Source: Effrenium voratum
Lineage: Eukaryota > Sar > Dinophyceae > Suessiales > Symbiodiniaceae
Reading direction: 5' to 3'
NCBI GenBank assembly: GCA_963377175.1
Contig: CAUJNA010003783.1
Location: 822,504-886,503 of the forward strand
DNA: 64,000 nucleotides
Each line of letters begins with the position of its first letter. Position 1 is the stretch's first letter. The position numbers were made by a program, and so were the translations under genes. This document shows positions 1-10,602 of the stretch, piece after piece. The notes below the pieces were generated by a model, which saw only the letters and a list, made by a program, of their open reading frames with translations, was not told where the DNA came from and ran no database searches.

Positions 1-128
1 ATCGACATGCAGAAGAAGGACAGTGACGGAGGAGAGACCATCACAGAGGGGGAGTTCTGCAATGCCGCGCTCTACGCAGTGCAGGAGTACATGGAGAAGA
101 TTGTGGACCAGACGCTTGCATCCAATCT
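1..128 (+). CDS. Partial exon of an unidentified gene (cut by window edge)
   Basis: The + frame is open from base 1 and encodes an acidic, helix-like stretch (TITEGEFCNAALYAVQEYME, then KIVDQTLASN). Codon content is GC-rich and differs from the AT-rich DNA that follows. The frame formally runs to a TAA at 163-165, but the last codons fall inside a TIR element that begins at 129, so the true exon end is probably at or just before 128. The reading frame and 3' boundary are inferred. I do not recognise the protein. The exon at 2134-2225 could be its next exon, although the phases do not join cleanly. Confidence 0.55.
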
Positions 129-242
129 GAGCCAGAATCAAAATAAGGGAAAGTCCCAGCCATAATTAGTTGCGGCCGCCTTTGCAGTTATTTTGCATTG
201 GTTTGGGTGCACCATTTTAATACCAGGTTTTGATTGTGACTC
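129..242. repeat. TIR element family A, copy 1
   Basis: It begins GAGCCAGAATC and ends GGTTTTGATTGTGACTC, so the ends are inverted repeats of consensus GAGYCACAATCAAAACC. The interior motif GCGGCCGCCTT and the phrase ACCATTTTAATACC recur in the other copies at 11339, 17508, 40257, 41980 and 61910. There is no room for a transposase, so it is non-autonomous. It starts exactly where the first exon's coding character ends. The flanking target duplication is only approximate here (CAAT-like). Confidence 0.8.
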
Positions 243-2133
243 AATTGGGATTGCCAAGATTTGTTGAAACAAGCCACCCCGGCCACCCTTAGAGGTAAAA
301 GGATGTTGCTTGAAGCAACAACAGGATGTGCTGACCCTATATAGTTCTAACAAATGGGGAATATGCTACACAGGATTGTCCTTCGGCGCCAGCTGGTTGA
401 TTAGAATCCGGGGTCCCTGAAAATATCGTGGGCGCAAATTGTTTTTCCCATCTCCAACCTAGGCTTTGACCTACGTGTTGCTTTTTTGGTTTGTGGGCTT
501 CAAACAACATTCTGCGGCTTGAAGATAACAGGGCCCACACCACCTGTATATTAATATCACCAATATATTATGGTTATTAAACTTGGAATTCAGGGAGTCG
601 ACCGAATGCTTGTTTGCAACAATGGGAACACCACACACAAATACACATTGGCCTTCTGACTGTCGTTCTTTCCCATTTCAACACACCTTGTTTTGATCGA
701 CCCAACGCCCCCTTCACAAACATCTTAAGATGACGATGCAAAGAACATCGGGGCAGATTTCGACGCCTGTTTTTCAGTGTGTGCCCTCATGGGGAAGACT
801 GGATGAATGGAACGGCCACCACCTTCTTTGAAAGGGATTCGCCTTGCTTCACCACTAAGTTGATCCATTGTGGCAAAGATTCGCCTTTTCGCCCATCATA
901 TGCCAACACTATGCAAAGCGGGCTGCTCCGTTTTACTTTCTCAGCAGCAAACATATTTCAATACGCTCAATGGTCAGAGTCAATAAATCCCTTTACTTGG
1001 GTGGGCTATGGCCATCAACTAGGCATCGTAGACAAACACAGGGGACACACTCCATGGTGTACAGAAACCTGCAGGGTGTTTCTGCTGTCCAAAAGGGGGG
1101 GGGTTCGAGCATCGCATGTTGAGACCAGACCAGAAGCCTTCCGGGAGCTATGGCCCGAGCAATGTTTCTGCGACCAGGTCAGACGACAAGTTTGGCTCTT
1201 GGAGGCTTTGGGTAACATTTGAGCCCAGCCCTTGGTCCTCTTGAAAGCCAAAACTTGGTTACTCCCTTCGCCCCCCCCCCCGAGCAAAAGCTCGTGATCG
1301 AACTTTTGATGTGCTGGAAAAGCCATTGGTTTCCGAAAGGTCTAAGGGACGATTTGCTCATTGGTGTCCGACCAAAGACCCGACCAAAGACCCGCTATGA
1401 AGAGGAGGTTACGCAAGTAATACTTAAACAGGAAGGTGGCCCACTCAAGCTTGCCAAGCCCATTTGAGGTCTGCTGGACCCCCCCCCTCCACCGGATTCC
1501 GGAAACCCCGAACTCTAGCCTGCGACCGTGGCCGGACAACCATCCCAGGTGTCTTGGGTTATTTTTCATCTTATTGGGGTAACAGAGCTAGCTCAATGCT
1601 GCTTCTTTTTTTTTGGGCCAGATGTTCACCGACCTCGGAATGGTTGCGCGAGGGGGGGTGTGACCTTTGTTATGGAATTCAATGCAACCCCCTGCCCCCC
1701 GATTTCAAGGTGAGGGGATGCCAAAAACTGGGTTGCAACCCAGGCTGTCTGGTTTAAGTTTTGTGCGCATGAGCATGACTATACAATAGGGGGCCCATGA
1801 TTTGTTCCTTGGTTTCGCCTTCGATTCAAGTGCTCACGTGGAACCGACGCAAACCACCGACCTGGAAGTGTCTGATTTCAGTACATGAAGGGGTTGTTGC
1901 ATTGGCCGTTTCAGTGACTTTGTTTCTAGTGAGATAGGACGATTGTCCACGCCTGTGTTGGTTGTTTTTTGTTTCGACGCCGCTATATAGCCGAAAAAGA
2001 GCAAACACTCGATCACGCAAACAATCAATCAAACAAACAAACAAACAAACAAACAAGCGAACAACCAAGCTAGCAAGCAAGCAAAAACACATTATATAAG
2101 TACAATGTGTACCCGCCGGCAACAAGTAACAAG
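243..2133. other. Intron/intergenic stretch without a supported exon
   Basis: Open frames here are short, lack a pyrimidine-tract acceptor followed by coding-like codons, and overlap on both strands. The stretch contains homopolymer C/G runs (1268, 1480, 1650) and an AAAC/CAAG simple-sequence tract at about 2018-2085. I see nothing else to annotate. Confidence 0.5.
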
Positions 2134-2225
2134 TGCTGGAGTTTGTGCTTGCTCGTTTGAAAAGGATGGCCCACGAAATCAAGAAGGAGTACAAGAAAGA
2201 CGAAGAGATGGCGGAAGCGCCCTGA
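2134..2225 (+). CDS. Exon, lysine/glutamate-rich helical segment, unidentified gene
   Basis: After an AACAAG acceptor the frame reads LEFVLARLKRMAHEIKKEYK followed by KDEEMAEAP and a TGA at 2223-2225. Composition is typical of a coiled coil or charged helix, and GC at third codon positions is high. Either this is the terminal exon with the TGA as stop, or a donor lies just before it. It may follow the exon at 1-128 in the same gene; phase agreement could not be shown. No family is recognised. Confidence 0.5.
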
Positions 2226-3063
2226 GATGGCGATTCATGGCATGATCGAAGGCGTTTATTGGTATGTGTCAAACTACGGAGACCCCAAAGTTATGGTTTT
2301 CCCTTTAGCTTCCTTGTGAAACCACACCAAAAAGGCTACCGTAAAAGGCACAGACATTGTTAGGCTGTTGACGTCATCAAAACTTGCCGTGCACAGAGGT
2401 AGCCACCCTGAAATGGTCATAGAATCTCATAGACCTCTTGGGAAAGTAAGATAACCGTGCTCGAGTTCCCGATTGAGGGAGCCATGGCAACATGACAACG
2501 CTCTGCGTGTTTCGAGTTTCACCGCGTGACGCAAGGTCTTCAAGCGGGTTTGGGTCCATAAGCAAGTGCCGAATTAATTTGGGGAGAGGGGGGCATGGTT
2601 TTGCTTGGCAATCTTGCCTTTTCAATCCAACTAAGTCTCCGGCCACCCGGGGCCCGAAAAACGGGCCTGGCAGAACTTTCATGGGAGTGCATCCCTTAGT
2701 CGGGTTGGTGAAGAGGCTGATCTTGGCAGTGGGAAAATCACTGGTCTCTAAAAAATCCACCCTCGAGGGTGGTTTCCACATTGTCTTCCTCTCATGCAAG
2801 AAACAAGGTCCAAGAAAACATATATATGTGTCAAGATCAGTTTTCTCTCCATCATCCCACTTGAAAATGAAGGACACTGACACTCCTTGCACCTCGCCCA
2901 AGGCGGAAAAATCGGAAAAATCGAAGTCTTTCGGCCATGGGATTCCGCGTGATCAAGGAGTCATCACAGAAAGCGGCCATGTCCCAGAACTAGACGTTTG
3001 ATGCTAGGGAGTTCCCTTATTTAAACTTGTTTCCGGTTGTTAAATTAGTGTCATTTGTAAAAC

Positions 3064-3255
3064 CAAGCACCAAAAGGGGGTTCCTTCTTAACTCCCTTCC
3101 AGAACACACTTTTGGGGCTTTCCCTACTTAGATGGTCTTGGTCTTGGACGAATCGCTAAATGGTTAGTAACCCTGGTAGGGGACTTACAACCATGCTAAG
3201 TGGGTTACAACCAGGCTTACTAACCACTTAGCTATCTCCCAGACCATCTAAGTAG
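3064..3255. repeat. Composite repeat with TIR family F (copy 1)
   Basis: The inner part 3124-3255 has inverted ends CTACTTAGATGGTC / GACCATCTAAGTAG. Inside it, TTAGTAACC and GTGGGTTACAACC are also arranged as internal palindromes, so the strand could fold almost end to end. The preceding 60 bp (AAAGGGGGTTCC... TTTTGGGGCTT) are also duplicated ahead of the copy at 43719-43906, so a larger unit was copied. A third, inverted copy is at 52676-52802. It has no coding capacity. Confidence 0.75.
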
Positions 3256-3528
3256 GAGTTCCCTTATGTTCTTAGTTCCGGTTGTTGAAACATGTTTGTT
3301 TGTGCAGATGTGTCGCCAATCTACGGGAGCCCGCAAAATGGTTGGTTCATTGTATTTTTTATTATTATTTTTAAGGATTCAAACCACCACTAAAACAACG
3401 GGGGTTCAAAAAGCCACCATTGTTTACCTGCGGATTCTCATCATCCTCTTTGGGTCAACCTTTCTTTTCATGGGAGTTGAACCCTAGGGAAAACAGGACT
3501 CCCAAGAAAAAGCCCGTGACACACTCAG

Positions 3529-3645
3529 ATCTTCGAGCATCTCGTCGTTCGGCTGTCTTGAGCCGCTCTGGTGGCTTCAGGACTTCCGAATGTTGCCGAA
3601 CCAGACTTTTCGGCAAGACGACTTTCCTGCTAAGCGGACCTTCTG
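3529..3645 (+). CDS. Possible exon, unidentified
   Basis: A CACTCAG acceptor is followed by an open frame that includes the stretch CLEPLWWLQDFRMLPNQTFR, and a GTTGTT donor follows at 3646. Two frames are open over much of the segment, so the assignment is weak. No homology is recognised. The position, between repeats and ahead of the exon at 4544, would fit the gene that includes the 4.5-12.7 kb exons. Confidence 0.3.
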
Positions 3646-4543
3646 GTTGTTGTTGGGAAACATTTTGCATTTTTGCTCATTTGTGGTTTAGTGGTTGAAA
3701 TCCCCACTTGACTGCTAACATTTAAATGTTTGCTCCCCTTCCAACGTCAACCAAGTTCTTCTGGGTTCCAACGTGGACAGGGTACACGACATGATTCTCG
3801 GATGATTTCACGGCTGAATATGTTCTTTTGAGTCCCCTTCAAGGCCATTCTAATCTTGTAGCCACTTATATTAGTTTAACATCAAGTGTTTGGCAAAGTT
3901 GAAGTGAGTTGTGTTTGGATTATGATGCAAGGACACATGCGGCCTGTTTTATGGTGTCGGCGGTATTGTACCAGAATCTGATCTTAGGAACGATTAAGGT
4001 TTGGCGAAATTCCGTGAGCGGATAGTTTGACGCGTGCTCCATTTGTACATCTTACACTTGGTGTTTTAGAAAGGGTCAACCCGGGCTTCCCTCCAAACAC
4101 TCACTATTCGCAAAGTACTCCACATGCCCTGACTGCAATGAACGCTGTCTTGATTGCTTTTAGGTTGCTCTTTGGTTTGACCTTGGATCGTTTATCTCCT
4201 TGGAAAAGGACATTGAACACAAACCAGCAAATATGTTTTGGAACCAGAAGGCATCTCACAAAGCGGACTCCTGCACTGTCAGGAATCGGCGGAGGGCGTG
4301 AAACTGTGCAGATCCGAACGAGAACATGCAAAGTATGAACCCAGGTTTTAGTTTGAAGTAGTACAAGCTAGATCATTGCTAGTAGTATACTCCTACAATC
4401 ATAACTGGATTTGGTTTTAAAGTAGCCCACACCTCTAAAGTACCCCACACCGCACTTCTACGGATCTAGTCCAGTATCGTATCCCAGCCTTCACCGGGTT
4501 TCTATCAACTGGTGCCTGGCGTCTCCCGAAACTTGCAATGCAG
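3646..4543. other. Stretch without a supported exon
   Basis: AT-richer sequence with no exon that I can support. Short overlapping frames on both strands near 4027-4338 have no convincing splice context. Confidence 0.45.
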
Positions 4544-4606
4544 CCATGGCCCTCCGCATCTTCGTGAGGGATGCGCGCAAGGAGAGCCGCGCTGCTCGGG
4601 TGGGCG
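4544..4606 (+). CDS. Exon, possibly the first coding exon of an unidentified gene
   Basis: An AATGCAG acceptor is followed by CC and then ATG; the frame reads MALRIFVRDARKESRAARVG. The donor is G|GTTTTC at 4607 (or GTGGGC at 4600). The Met near the exon's 5' end would suit a trans-spliced first exon, but it may equally be internal. The end phase (one base) fits the two-base start of the exon at 6226. The protein is not recognised. Confidence 0.5.
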
Positions 4607-4769
4607 GTTTTCCCATGGGTAGACATTGGGGTAAACCCTCATACGTCTTGCACCGGGAAATATTTGATTCAGTGCCGTGCATCTTTCATTCCCTGTGCTT
4701 GTTTGTCTTAAAACCAAAACAAGAAGTACTATGGTAGAACGACAACGCAGCAGTGTAATGAATTGAAGA

Positions 4770-4894
4770 TCCTCCCCCCCTAGGGGAGGGGGGTGACCCC
4801 TAGAATTCCATTTATGGTTCCATTTTTCCTTTATGGGGAATACTAGAAAATCGAATTGGGGACCCCCCACCCCCCGCCCCTGATGGTAGGGGGT
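4770..4894. repeat. G/C-tract TIR element family L, copy 1
   Basis: It has C-rich then G-rich ends (CCCCCCTAGGGGAGGG... TGGTAGGGGG) around a shared core with GAATTCCATTTATGGTTCC and TTTTATGGGGA. Further copies are at 31926-32069, 42345-42482 and 50533-50641. In the last copy the right end sits just before an exon acceptor. Confidence 0.7.
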
Positions 4895-5055
4895 TATTTG
4901 AACGTCAAGCGTTTTTGTGGTTGTAAATGGCTTAAGGGACCACGCGCTGCCCCGAAACGCCTTCCGCGAAACGGTTGGATGAGTTTGGACCTGACGCCTC
5001 GCGTCAGTCTCTGACAGGCTCCCTGAAAGGGTACGCAAGTCAAAAGGGGTGGAGG

Positions 5056-5131
5056 GGAGGACTGAGAACACGGATTCAATCGATGCGCAGCTTGGAGGAC
5101 TGAGAACACGGATTCAATCGATGCGCAGCTT
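5056..5131 (+). repeat. Perfect tandem duplication of 38 bp
   Basis: The unit beginning GGAGGACTGAGAACACGG and ending GATGCGCAGCTT occurs twice back to back with no mismatch seen. The copies are recent or conserved. No coding role is apparent. Confidence 0.85.
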
Positions 5132-6225
5132 TCGTATGTGGGTGGGTTGTCTTTTTTTCAGGTTGGACTTCCCAAAACGGCACAACGGTTTTCCTCTTGG
5201 TTGCTCTTTGAAACCACCACAAAAGGGTTCCCTCAAAAAAAACACCATTACGTTTTAATACTGGCCTTATTGCCACTTCGCATATGAAAAAGAAACCGCC
5301 TCAAGTAGGTCAGGGATGCTTTTTGTCCTTACCAAATATAAGAAACCTCGGTTTGGTTCCCTTCAATTTCTACCTCTGGCCTGGGGTGCAAAAAGTCTCA
5401 CGGGCTTCGTTGGAGACCTCTAGAGCCGCCAGCCGATTCGTCCAAGCCCCCAGTGCCCCGTGCCCGAAATGGGGGTTGATCAATATTCCATTTCGGGCCC
5501 CCAGATTTGACCGTGGAAATTGGTTTTCCCATTTGGTGCCAATCTTCTTTTTGGGTGGTTTCCCACTAATGGTCACCCTGATGTAAAGGACCTTTCGATG
5601 AACCCCCAAAGTCTCAATCCATGGGTTTCATGGGCTTCATTGAAAAGTCACCTGGCGGAGTGTCATATTGAAGGAACTTGATCTGAAAGCCTCGCCTACT
5701 ATGTTGCTGGGGGGAAGGGTAACGGAGTCTTTGTAAACACAACACTGACATGCTTGTAGAAACGCACACAGAACATTTTTTGCTGGTTGGATGTCAAAGC
5801 AACCAAACACCATACCAAGATAGAAATGAACTGAACCCCAAAAAGCTACCAACACAAGCAAGCGAATCAGAGATACGTCAAGCCAACCCAGCGATTCCAT
5901 TTGCCTGTCTAGCAGCTAACCAAGGGCTTGCCAGCCTTCAAAGACCAGCAGGAAAATTTCGAAGGGTTGCCTACTATAGTGACGAAACCCCTGGGATCCA
6001 TTGGGCAACACAAACCAACCCAAACAACACTTTCCTGGCCCCATCCTGGGTGACACTTTGTATGGACGAAGTCCTGCACCACTTTGAAACCTGGGAAACC
6101 ATTGTTTGCTTGTATTTGCAGAGGAATCATCATTCCAGGGTTTTCTCTTACGTGCTTTTTTGTTTTTCTTCGCGGCCATCCACAGTATCGTACTCAATGT
6201 CCGCCTCTTTCGGCCATATATCCAG
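5132..6225. other. Stretch without a supported exon
   Basis: A long + strand frame (5750 onward) crosses this stretch, but its composition before 6226 is low-complexity and unlike the exon that follows. I treat it as intronic. Confidence 0.4.
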
Positions 6226-6380
6226 TGACCAGACCCCGATGGTTTTCGGGATCGGAGGTGTCGGGTCTCGAGGAGCCGAGCGCTCGGCGGCTTGCGGCAG
6301 TTCCCCCTGGGATCAGCGTGGCCAAGCTGTCGGCCAAGCTCTCGGCACAGGAGGCGCTCGGATTGTTTGCGCTTCGCGAG
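6226..6380 (+). CDS. Exon, unidentified gene
   Basis: A TATCCAG acceptor leads into a frame reading TRPRWFSGSEVSGLEEPSAR, then RLAAVPPGISVAKLSAKLSA and QEALGLFALRE. A GTGCGT donor follows at 6381. Third-position GC is high and the segment stands out from the microsatellite directly downstream. The two-base start phase joins the exon at 4544-4606 (G + TG gives Val). The family is unknown; the alternation of Ala/Leu/Ser suggests helices. Confidence 0.6.
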
Positions 6381-6417
6381 GTGCGTCGCGATGTGCGTCT
6401 CGTCACGGGTCTGTCTC

Positions 6418-6479
6418 GTTCTCTCTCTCTCTCTCTCTTTCTCTCTCTATCTCTATCTCTTTCTCTTTCTCTCTCTTCG
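6418..6479 (+). repeat. CT-rich microsatellite
   Basis: A (CT)n tract with TCTTT and TCTAT interruptions, just inside the intron after the exon at 6226-6380. Confidence 0.9.
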
Positions 6480-6489
6480 GTTGGCTCGG

Positions 6490-6616
6490 TAATGTTGTTA
6501 ATCAACCAACCTGTTGAGTAATAGGGGGTTTTGCTGGGAGCGGGGAATCAGACCACTTTTGGAGGGGAACACCCCCTATTGATAAACTGGGGTTGATGAA
6601 TATGGGGTCAACATTA
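6490..6616. repeat. TIR element family B, copy 1
   Basis: The outer ends TAATGTTG... and ...TCAACATTA are inverted, with inner inverted blocks AATAGGGGGTT / ACACCCCCTATT. Copies at 41063-41195 and 54231-54363 share the arrangement. A second stretch at 6617-6710 repeats ATGTTGACCCCAT and may be a partial nested copy. Non-coding. Confidence 0.6.
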
Positions 6617-7040
6617 ATGTTGACCCCATAAAAGAACCCCTGTGGCACAGTGATTGGTTGCTGTTTGCTTCGACTTTTTGGGAGATGACTGTGTTGACCC
6701 CATATCAACAAAAGATTGGAACTGGGGGGGGTCCCCAATTCCATGTATCTAGTCTTCCAAGGGAAGAAGGACACCCCGAGGCTTTTTTCTTCTTTTGGAG
6801 ATCTCAGGTCATTGGGACCCCTTTTGCGCTTTTCCCATTTTCGTCGCGTCAAGTTGAGTCGAGGTCCCAAAAAGGTTCACCTTGGGTCCTTTGGGCAAGT
6901 GAGCCCATGATGTCCATGTGCAATACCCAAAGAAGTTCCAGTGCCGTGTCCAAGGTTTCTGGCTGAAGTTGCATGGCAACTGTTCAAGTGACCGCCAGAA
7001 ACCCAGGCACTGAACAGTAAAGGAGTCGGGTGTCTTTCAG

Positions 7041-7180
7041 AGCCGCGAAAGCCCAAAGTGCAGGAGGCGGAAGCTTGCAACCGCTTCTGAGCGTGCCCCA
7101 AGAAGGTCCCGATGCGGGTGTCCTCGCCAGTTTTCGGCACCGCTCATTTGGGGTTCGTTATAGGGAAGCAGGAAAATAGC
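7041..7180 (+). CDS. Possible exon with ambiguous frame
   Basis: A good acceptor (GTGTCTTTCAG) precedes a GC-rich segment in which two + frames stay open: one reads AAKAQSAGGGSLQPLLSVPQ, the other SRESPKCRRRKLATASERAP. The second starts in phase 0 and so joins the exon at 6226-6380. No donor is decisive (GTGCCC near 7094 or GTTCGT near 7151). Presented as a candidate only. Confidence 0.35.
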
Positions 7181-7563
7181 CTATTTTGAGGGTCCGAATA
7201 CTATGAGACAAATGTTCAAGCTAAGTTTCCATTGCTTGTTTGCGTAGCTGGTGCCCGTTTGCAGAGCAACGCCCAATTCTGTCACTCCTTCCCTCAGTCC
7301 TTTAGCCACTTTTGGGGAACACCATTTGCCATTTGTCATAGGTTGTTAACCCCCCCCCCGTATCCTCCCCTCCCAAATGCCAAAATCTCAGTAAGACTCA
7401 CCGAGTGTTGCTGAGGGGGGGGGGTGCTTCAATTTTGCATGGCAAACATTGGATTTGTTGAAGCTTGCCTGGGGCTCGAACCGTCATTGCGTGCTACTAA
7501 ATACTTGCTGAGTCTGGATCGCCCATGTGCTGTGTTCTTGGCGGGTGATTGAGAGGTCCTGGG

Positions 7564-8170
7564 TGCTGAGTGCTACTGAGTGTGCTCACTGGGCCGGGAT
7601 TCCAAAAATATGCTGTGTTAGGTTGTGATTGAGTGTTACTAAGTGCTACTGAGTGTTACTGAGTGTCGCTGAGTGCTACTGAGTGTTACTGAGTGTTACT
7701 GAGTGCTACTGAGTGCTACTGAGTGTTACTGAGTGCTGCTGAGTGCTGCTGAGTGTTACTGAGTGCTACTGAGTGCTTACTGGGCCGGGATTTAAAAAGT
7801 GTGCTACTGAGTGTTACTGAGTGCTACTGAGTGCTTACTGGGCCGGGATTTAAAAAGTGTGCTACTGAGTGCTACTGAGTGTTACTGAGTGCTGCTGAGT
7901 GCTGTTTAGTGTTGCTGAGTGCTACTGAGTGCTTAATGGGCCGGGATTCAAAGAATGTGCTACTCAGTGCTACTGAGTGTTACTGAGTGTTGCTGAGTGT
8001 TACTGAGTGTTACTGAGTGTTACTGAGTGGTACTGAGTGAGACTGAGTGGTACTGAGTGCTGCTGAGTGCTGCTGAGTGCTGCTGAGTGCTGGTGAGCGC
8101 CTTTTGACTGCTACTGAGTGCTTTCTGAACGCTAGTGAGCGCTTGCTGACTGCTACTGAGTGCTTTTGAT
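7564..8170 (+). repeat. Decamer satellite, consensus TACTGAGTGY
   Basis: About 600 bp of a 10-bp unit (TACTGAGTGC / TACTGAGTGT), with TGCTGAGTGC variants. Longer interruptions of the form ACTGGGCCGGGATT recur near 7590, 7783, 7840 and 7937, which suggests a higher-order unit of variable length. The array is non-coding, though the minus strand has an open frame caused by the repeat. Confidence 0.9.
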
Positions 8171-8284
8171 TGCTACTAGGTTTACATCCGCTGATGTTCA
8201 ATTCACAGGTGTGCAGTGCGCGGCGCAGTTGCAGCACGAATGACGCTAAGCACACATAGGAATCATTACTGTTCCAACTACTCA

Positions 8285-8470
8285 GCAAGACTCAGTAGCA
8301 CTCATGGTCAATTTTGAGTGGTGGCCATGTCTTACTGAGAGTCGCTGAGCCTTGCTAGCACTCGAAGCCAAAAACATGATTGAGCCTTACTAAGCCTTAC
8401 TAAATCTTACTAAGCCTTACTAAGCCTTACTAAGGCCTACATTAAGGCCTACTAAGCCCTACTAAGCCCA
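8285..8470 (+). repeat. Related decamer array, consensus TTACTAAGCC
   Basis: It adjoins the previous array across a 110-bp spacer. It keeps the 10-bp period and the TACT core, but GAGTG is replaced by AAGCC. The copies decay toward the end (AAGGCCTACATTAAGGCC). Confidence 0.8.
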
Positions 8471-9482
8471 AGATTCAGAATGAATGTCTTTCTTCATTTT
8501 TGGACCCGAAGCCACTCAAAATCACATTTGGAGGGGGGGATACGGAGGGGGGGTTAACAAACTTAAAGATTCAAACTTGCTTTTTGGCACCCTCCAAGAG
8601 CCCTCAAATGCTACCCGACGTGCCCTGATTTGGGGCTTTTGGTGCAATATCGAAAGCGCGGGGAAGGCGCTGGGGCATCAAAACACAGTTGGTTACCTTT
8701 GGTCTCCAATTTGATCCTTTGTGGAGTCTCCATGACCCTTTAAAAATGGGGTCATTGCCCCAAATTAAGGGGTTATGACCCCTTTTTCTACTGGTCAGGG
8801 AGACTCTAGGTTGTCCCTTTGACACCCCACAGGGCCAGAAAATGTCCCTTGGTCATTTTTTGGCCCGGCCAACCGAAATTGGGAACGGCAGGTTTGGTGT
8901 TGGCAACATGGAGCCCAGACGGGGCGATCCCAATCCCGAAAAGGAGGTTCCAAAAACGGCGAGTGTTCTGAGGGTCCATGTTAACCTGCATAATGCAGTC
9001 CCTAAGGAGGGGTGGTCCGGGGCCGGTTCCCTAGAGCTCCCTAAGGAAGCGTCAGGAATCCTAGTCTCAACCACCCGCCTCCCGTTGGATCATCGTACCA
9101 GTTGCCCCCTGTAGCATTAAACACTGCCGGAGAAAACGATAAGGGGCTAGCACAATAAATATCATTCGTTTGCATCCGGCCATCCAGCCTTCCGGCCATC
9201 CTGCCACCTCCAAAATTCGATCCTACCCACCCCCGTTGTACCTAGTCCCCTGTTTTGGGATTCAAACATCTGCAGGAGAAGACGATAGTTAAACTATCGT
9301 GGACATCTTTACACGAGCAACGGGACGAAACTCGCCCCGGCCCCCAGCCGGGACGCACTCAAAATCTCCAAATCCCTCCCAAAGGAATCTGCCCAACCCT
9401 GGTTTAGCTGGCGGTTCAATCAGCTACCAGGGAAACCCATCTATTCTCCCAGGACACCTATGTGCAGGAGAATACGATACAG
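8471..9482. other. Stretch without a supported exon
   Basis: It contains three degenerate copies of a short motif, TGCAGGAGAAnACGATA-like, at about 9122, 9270 and 9461. The last of these immediately precedes an exon. I found no supported gene. Confidence 0.45.
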
Positions 9483-9587
9483 GTGCTAGATCCGTCCCTC
9501 GGGGTTGCATCGGAGCTCGAAAAGCGCGCAGGCACGGCTGTGCATCGATGGCTTCACACTGGGAAGCTGGGAGATGGCCTGCCAGGC
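9483..9587 (+). CDS. Exon, unidentified gene
   Basis: A GATACAG acceptor opens a frame reading VLDPSLGVASELEKRAGTAV, then HRWLHTGKLGDGLPG. The donor is GC|GTGGGG at 9588, or GC two bases earlier. Phase 0 at both ends joins directly to the next exon at 9765 to give a natural ...GLPG|FPRR... junction. A G-rich run follows immediately. No family is recognised. Confidence 0.6.
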
Positions 9588-9650
9588 GTGGGGGGGGGGA
9601 GAGGGGAGGGAGGGGGGGTCAGGGAGGGGAGGGGGAAGGAGGCGGAAAAA
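9588..9650 (+). repeat. G-rich purine tract, potential G-quadruplex
   Basis: Several runs of five or more G separated by short A/T-containing loops, at the 5' end of an intron. Confidence 0.7.
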
Positions 9651-9764
9651 AACATATGTCCCATGGCGTCACTCCCTGAGTGAATGGACTTGAGTTCGGG
9701 TTTGGAGGATTTTGGTTTCAAACGACAAATTCGATCTTGACCAACGTTAACATGGAGAGCGCAG

Positions 9765-9836
9765 TTCCCTCGGCGGCTGACAAGGCCTTGGCAACAATTC
9801 CTGCGCAACGCCTTCAAGCGCCTTCAAGTACACGGG
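9765..9836 (+). CDS. Exon, basic/aromatic segment, unidentified gene
   Basis: After the GAGAGCGCAG acceptor the frame gives FPRRLTRPWQQFLRNAFKRL then QVHG, followed by a GTATTC donor at 9837. It is exactly 24 codons in phase 0 and links the exons at 9483 and 10489. Another + frame is open, but its composition is poorer. Confidence 0.5.
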
Positions 9837-9879
9837 GTATTCACTGCCTGATTCAGCAGAATCCTGCTCATTGCCTATT

Positions 9880-9991
9880 CTCAGTTGTTCAGTGGCTCCC
9901 TTTTTCCCCAGTTTTTTGGTGGCTGCCCCACTAAAATGGTCTTCCTAAAAAAGGGTTCCCTTTTTGTTCCCAGGGTCACTGAACAACTGAG
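9880..9991. repeat. TIR element family E, copy 1
   Basis: The perfect 15-bp ends CTCAGTTGTT CAGTG and CACTGAACAACTGAG bound a 112-bp element, flanked by TATT on both sides. Interior phrases TTTTTTGGTGGCTGCCCCAC and AAAAAAGGGTTCCCTTTTT match copy 2 at 60734-60840. It lies 43 bp after the donor of the preceding exon. Confidence 0.9.
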
Positions 9992-10488
9992 TATTTGCAA
10001 GGCAAGATTCCAACTCAGGGAGTCAAGGATTCGAACCGGCGCGGATCTCACGAATACGCCTGAACACCTTGAATACTGGAGACACGTTGGCATACAGCGC
10101 GGTCAACTCCAGGCAGGAGACTTGGTGCAGAGAGCATCAATCCCATGTCTCATCGTTAACATCCAACTGTGGAGCATTCCACTCAGGAAGTGAATTTCTG
10201 AGTTTTCGAGCCATTTCCCTTGTGGGAACCTTCAAAAATGGAATCCGATCGTTTCAATGGAAGCTAGCAGTAAATAAACTTTTGACTCGGGGAAATCCAG
10301 TGACCCCTTCTTCTCTTGGTGGCTCCCAGCCATCCCCTTAGCCTTTTAGCTTCTTAGTGTTTAGTGGTAGTTTCCATTTAACCCACTAAAAGTTGGTCGC
10401 TTTTGGCGGGGGATCAGAAATCGGGCAGCCCAGTTCTGTGATGCCAAGGCAACCACCTCTCTGAGTTATAGAGGGACTGAGATTGCAG

Positions 10489-10602
10489 AGATCCGGCGCC
10501 ATCGTGGCGCCAGAATTTGGAGGCACCTCTAGTCTACCCATCGCCCTTTCTCCAGTAGCCAAGGCCAATTCTGCCAGTTGCGAACGGGTCATGATGGACC
10601 CA
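10489..10602 (+). CDS. Exon, unidentified gene
   Basis: A GATTGCAG acceptor is followed by 38 codons in phase 0: RSGAIVAPEFGGTSSLPIAL, then SPVAKANSASCERVMMDP. The donor is GTCGGT at 10603. It joins the exon at 9765-9836 in frame. The minus strand is also open, so strand choice rests on the splice motifs and on the neighbours being on +. Confidence 0.45.

Noticed and set aside
2377..3001. Overlapping frames of 169-174 codons on both strands
   Set aside because: No splice motif, codon bias or recognisable protein; opposite-strand openness suggests chance.
10020..10045. GGTTCGAATCC on the minus strand, a possible tRNA B box
   Set aside because: The flanking T-stem halves are not complementary and no A box lies at a suitable distance.
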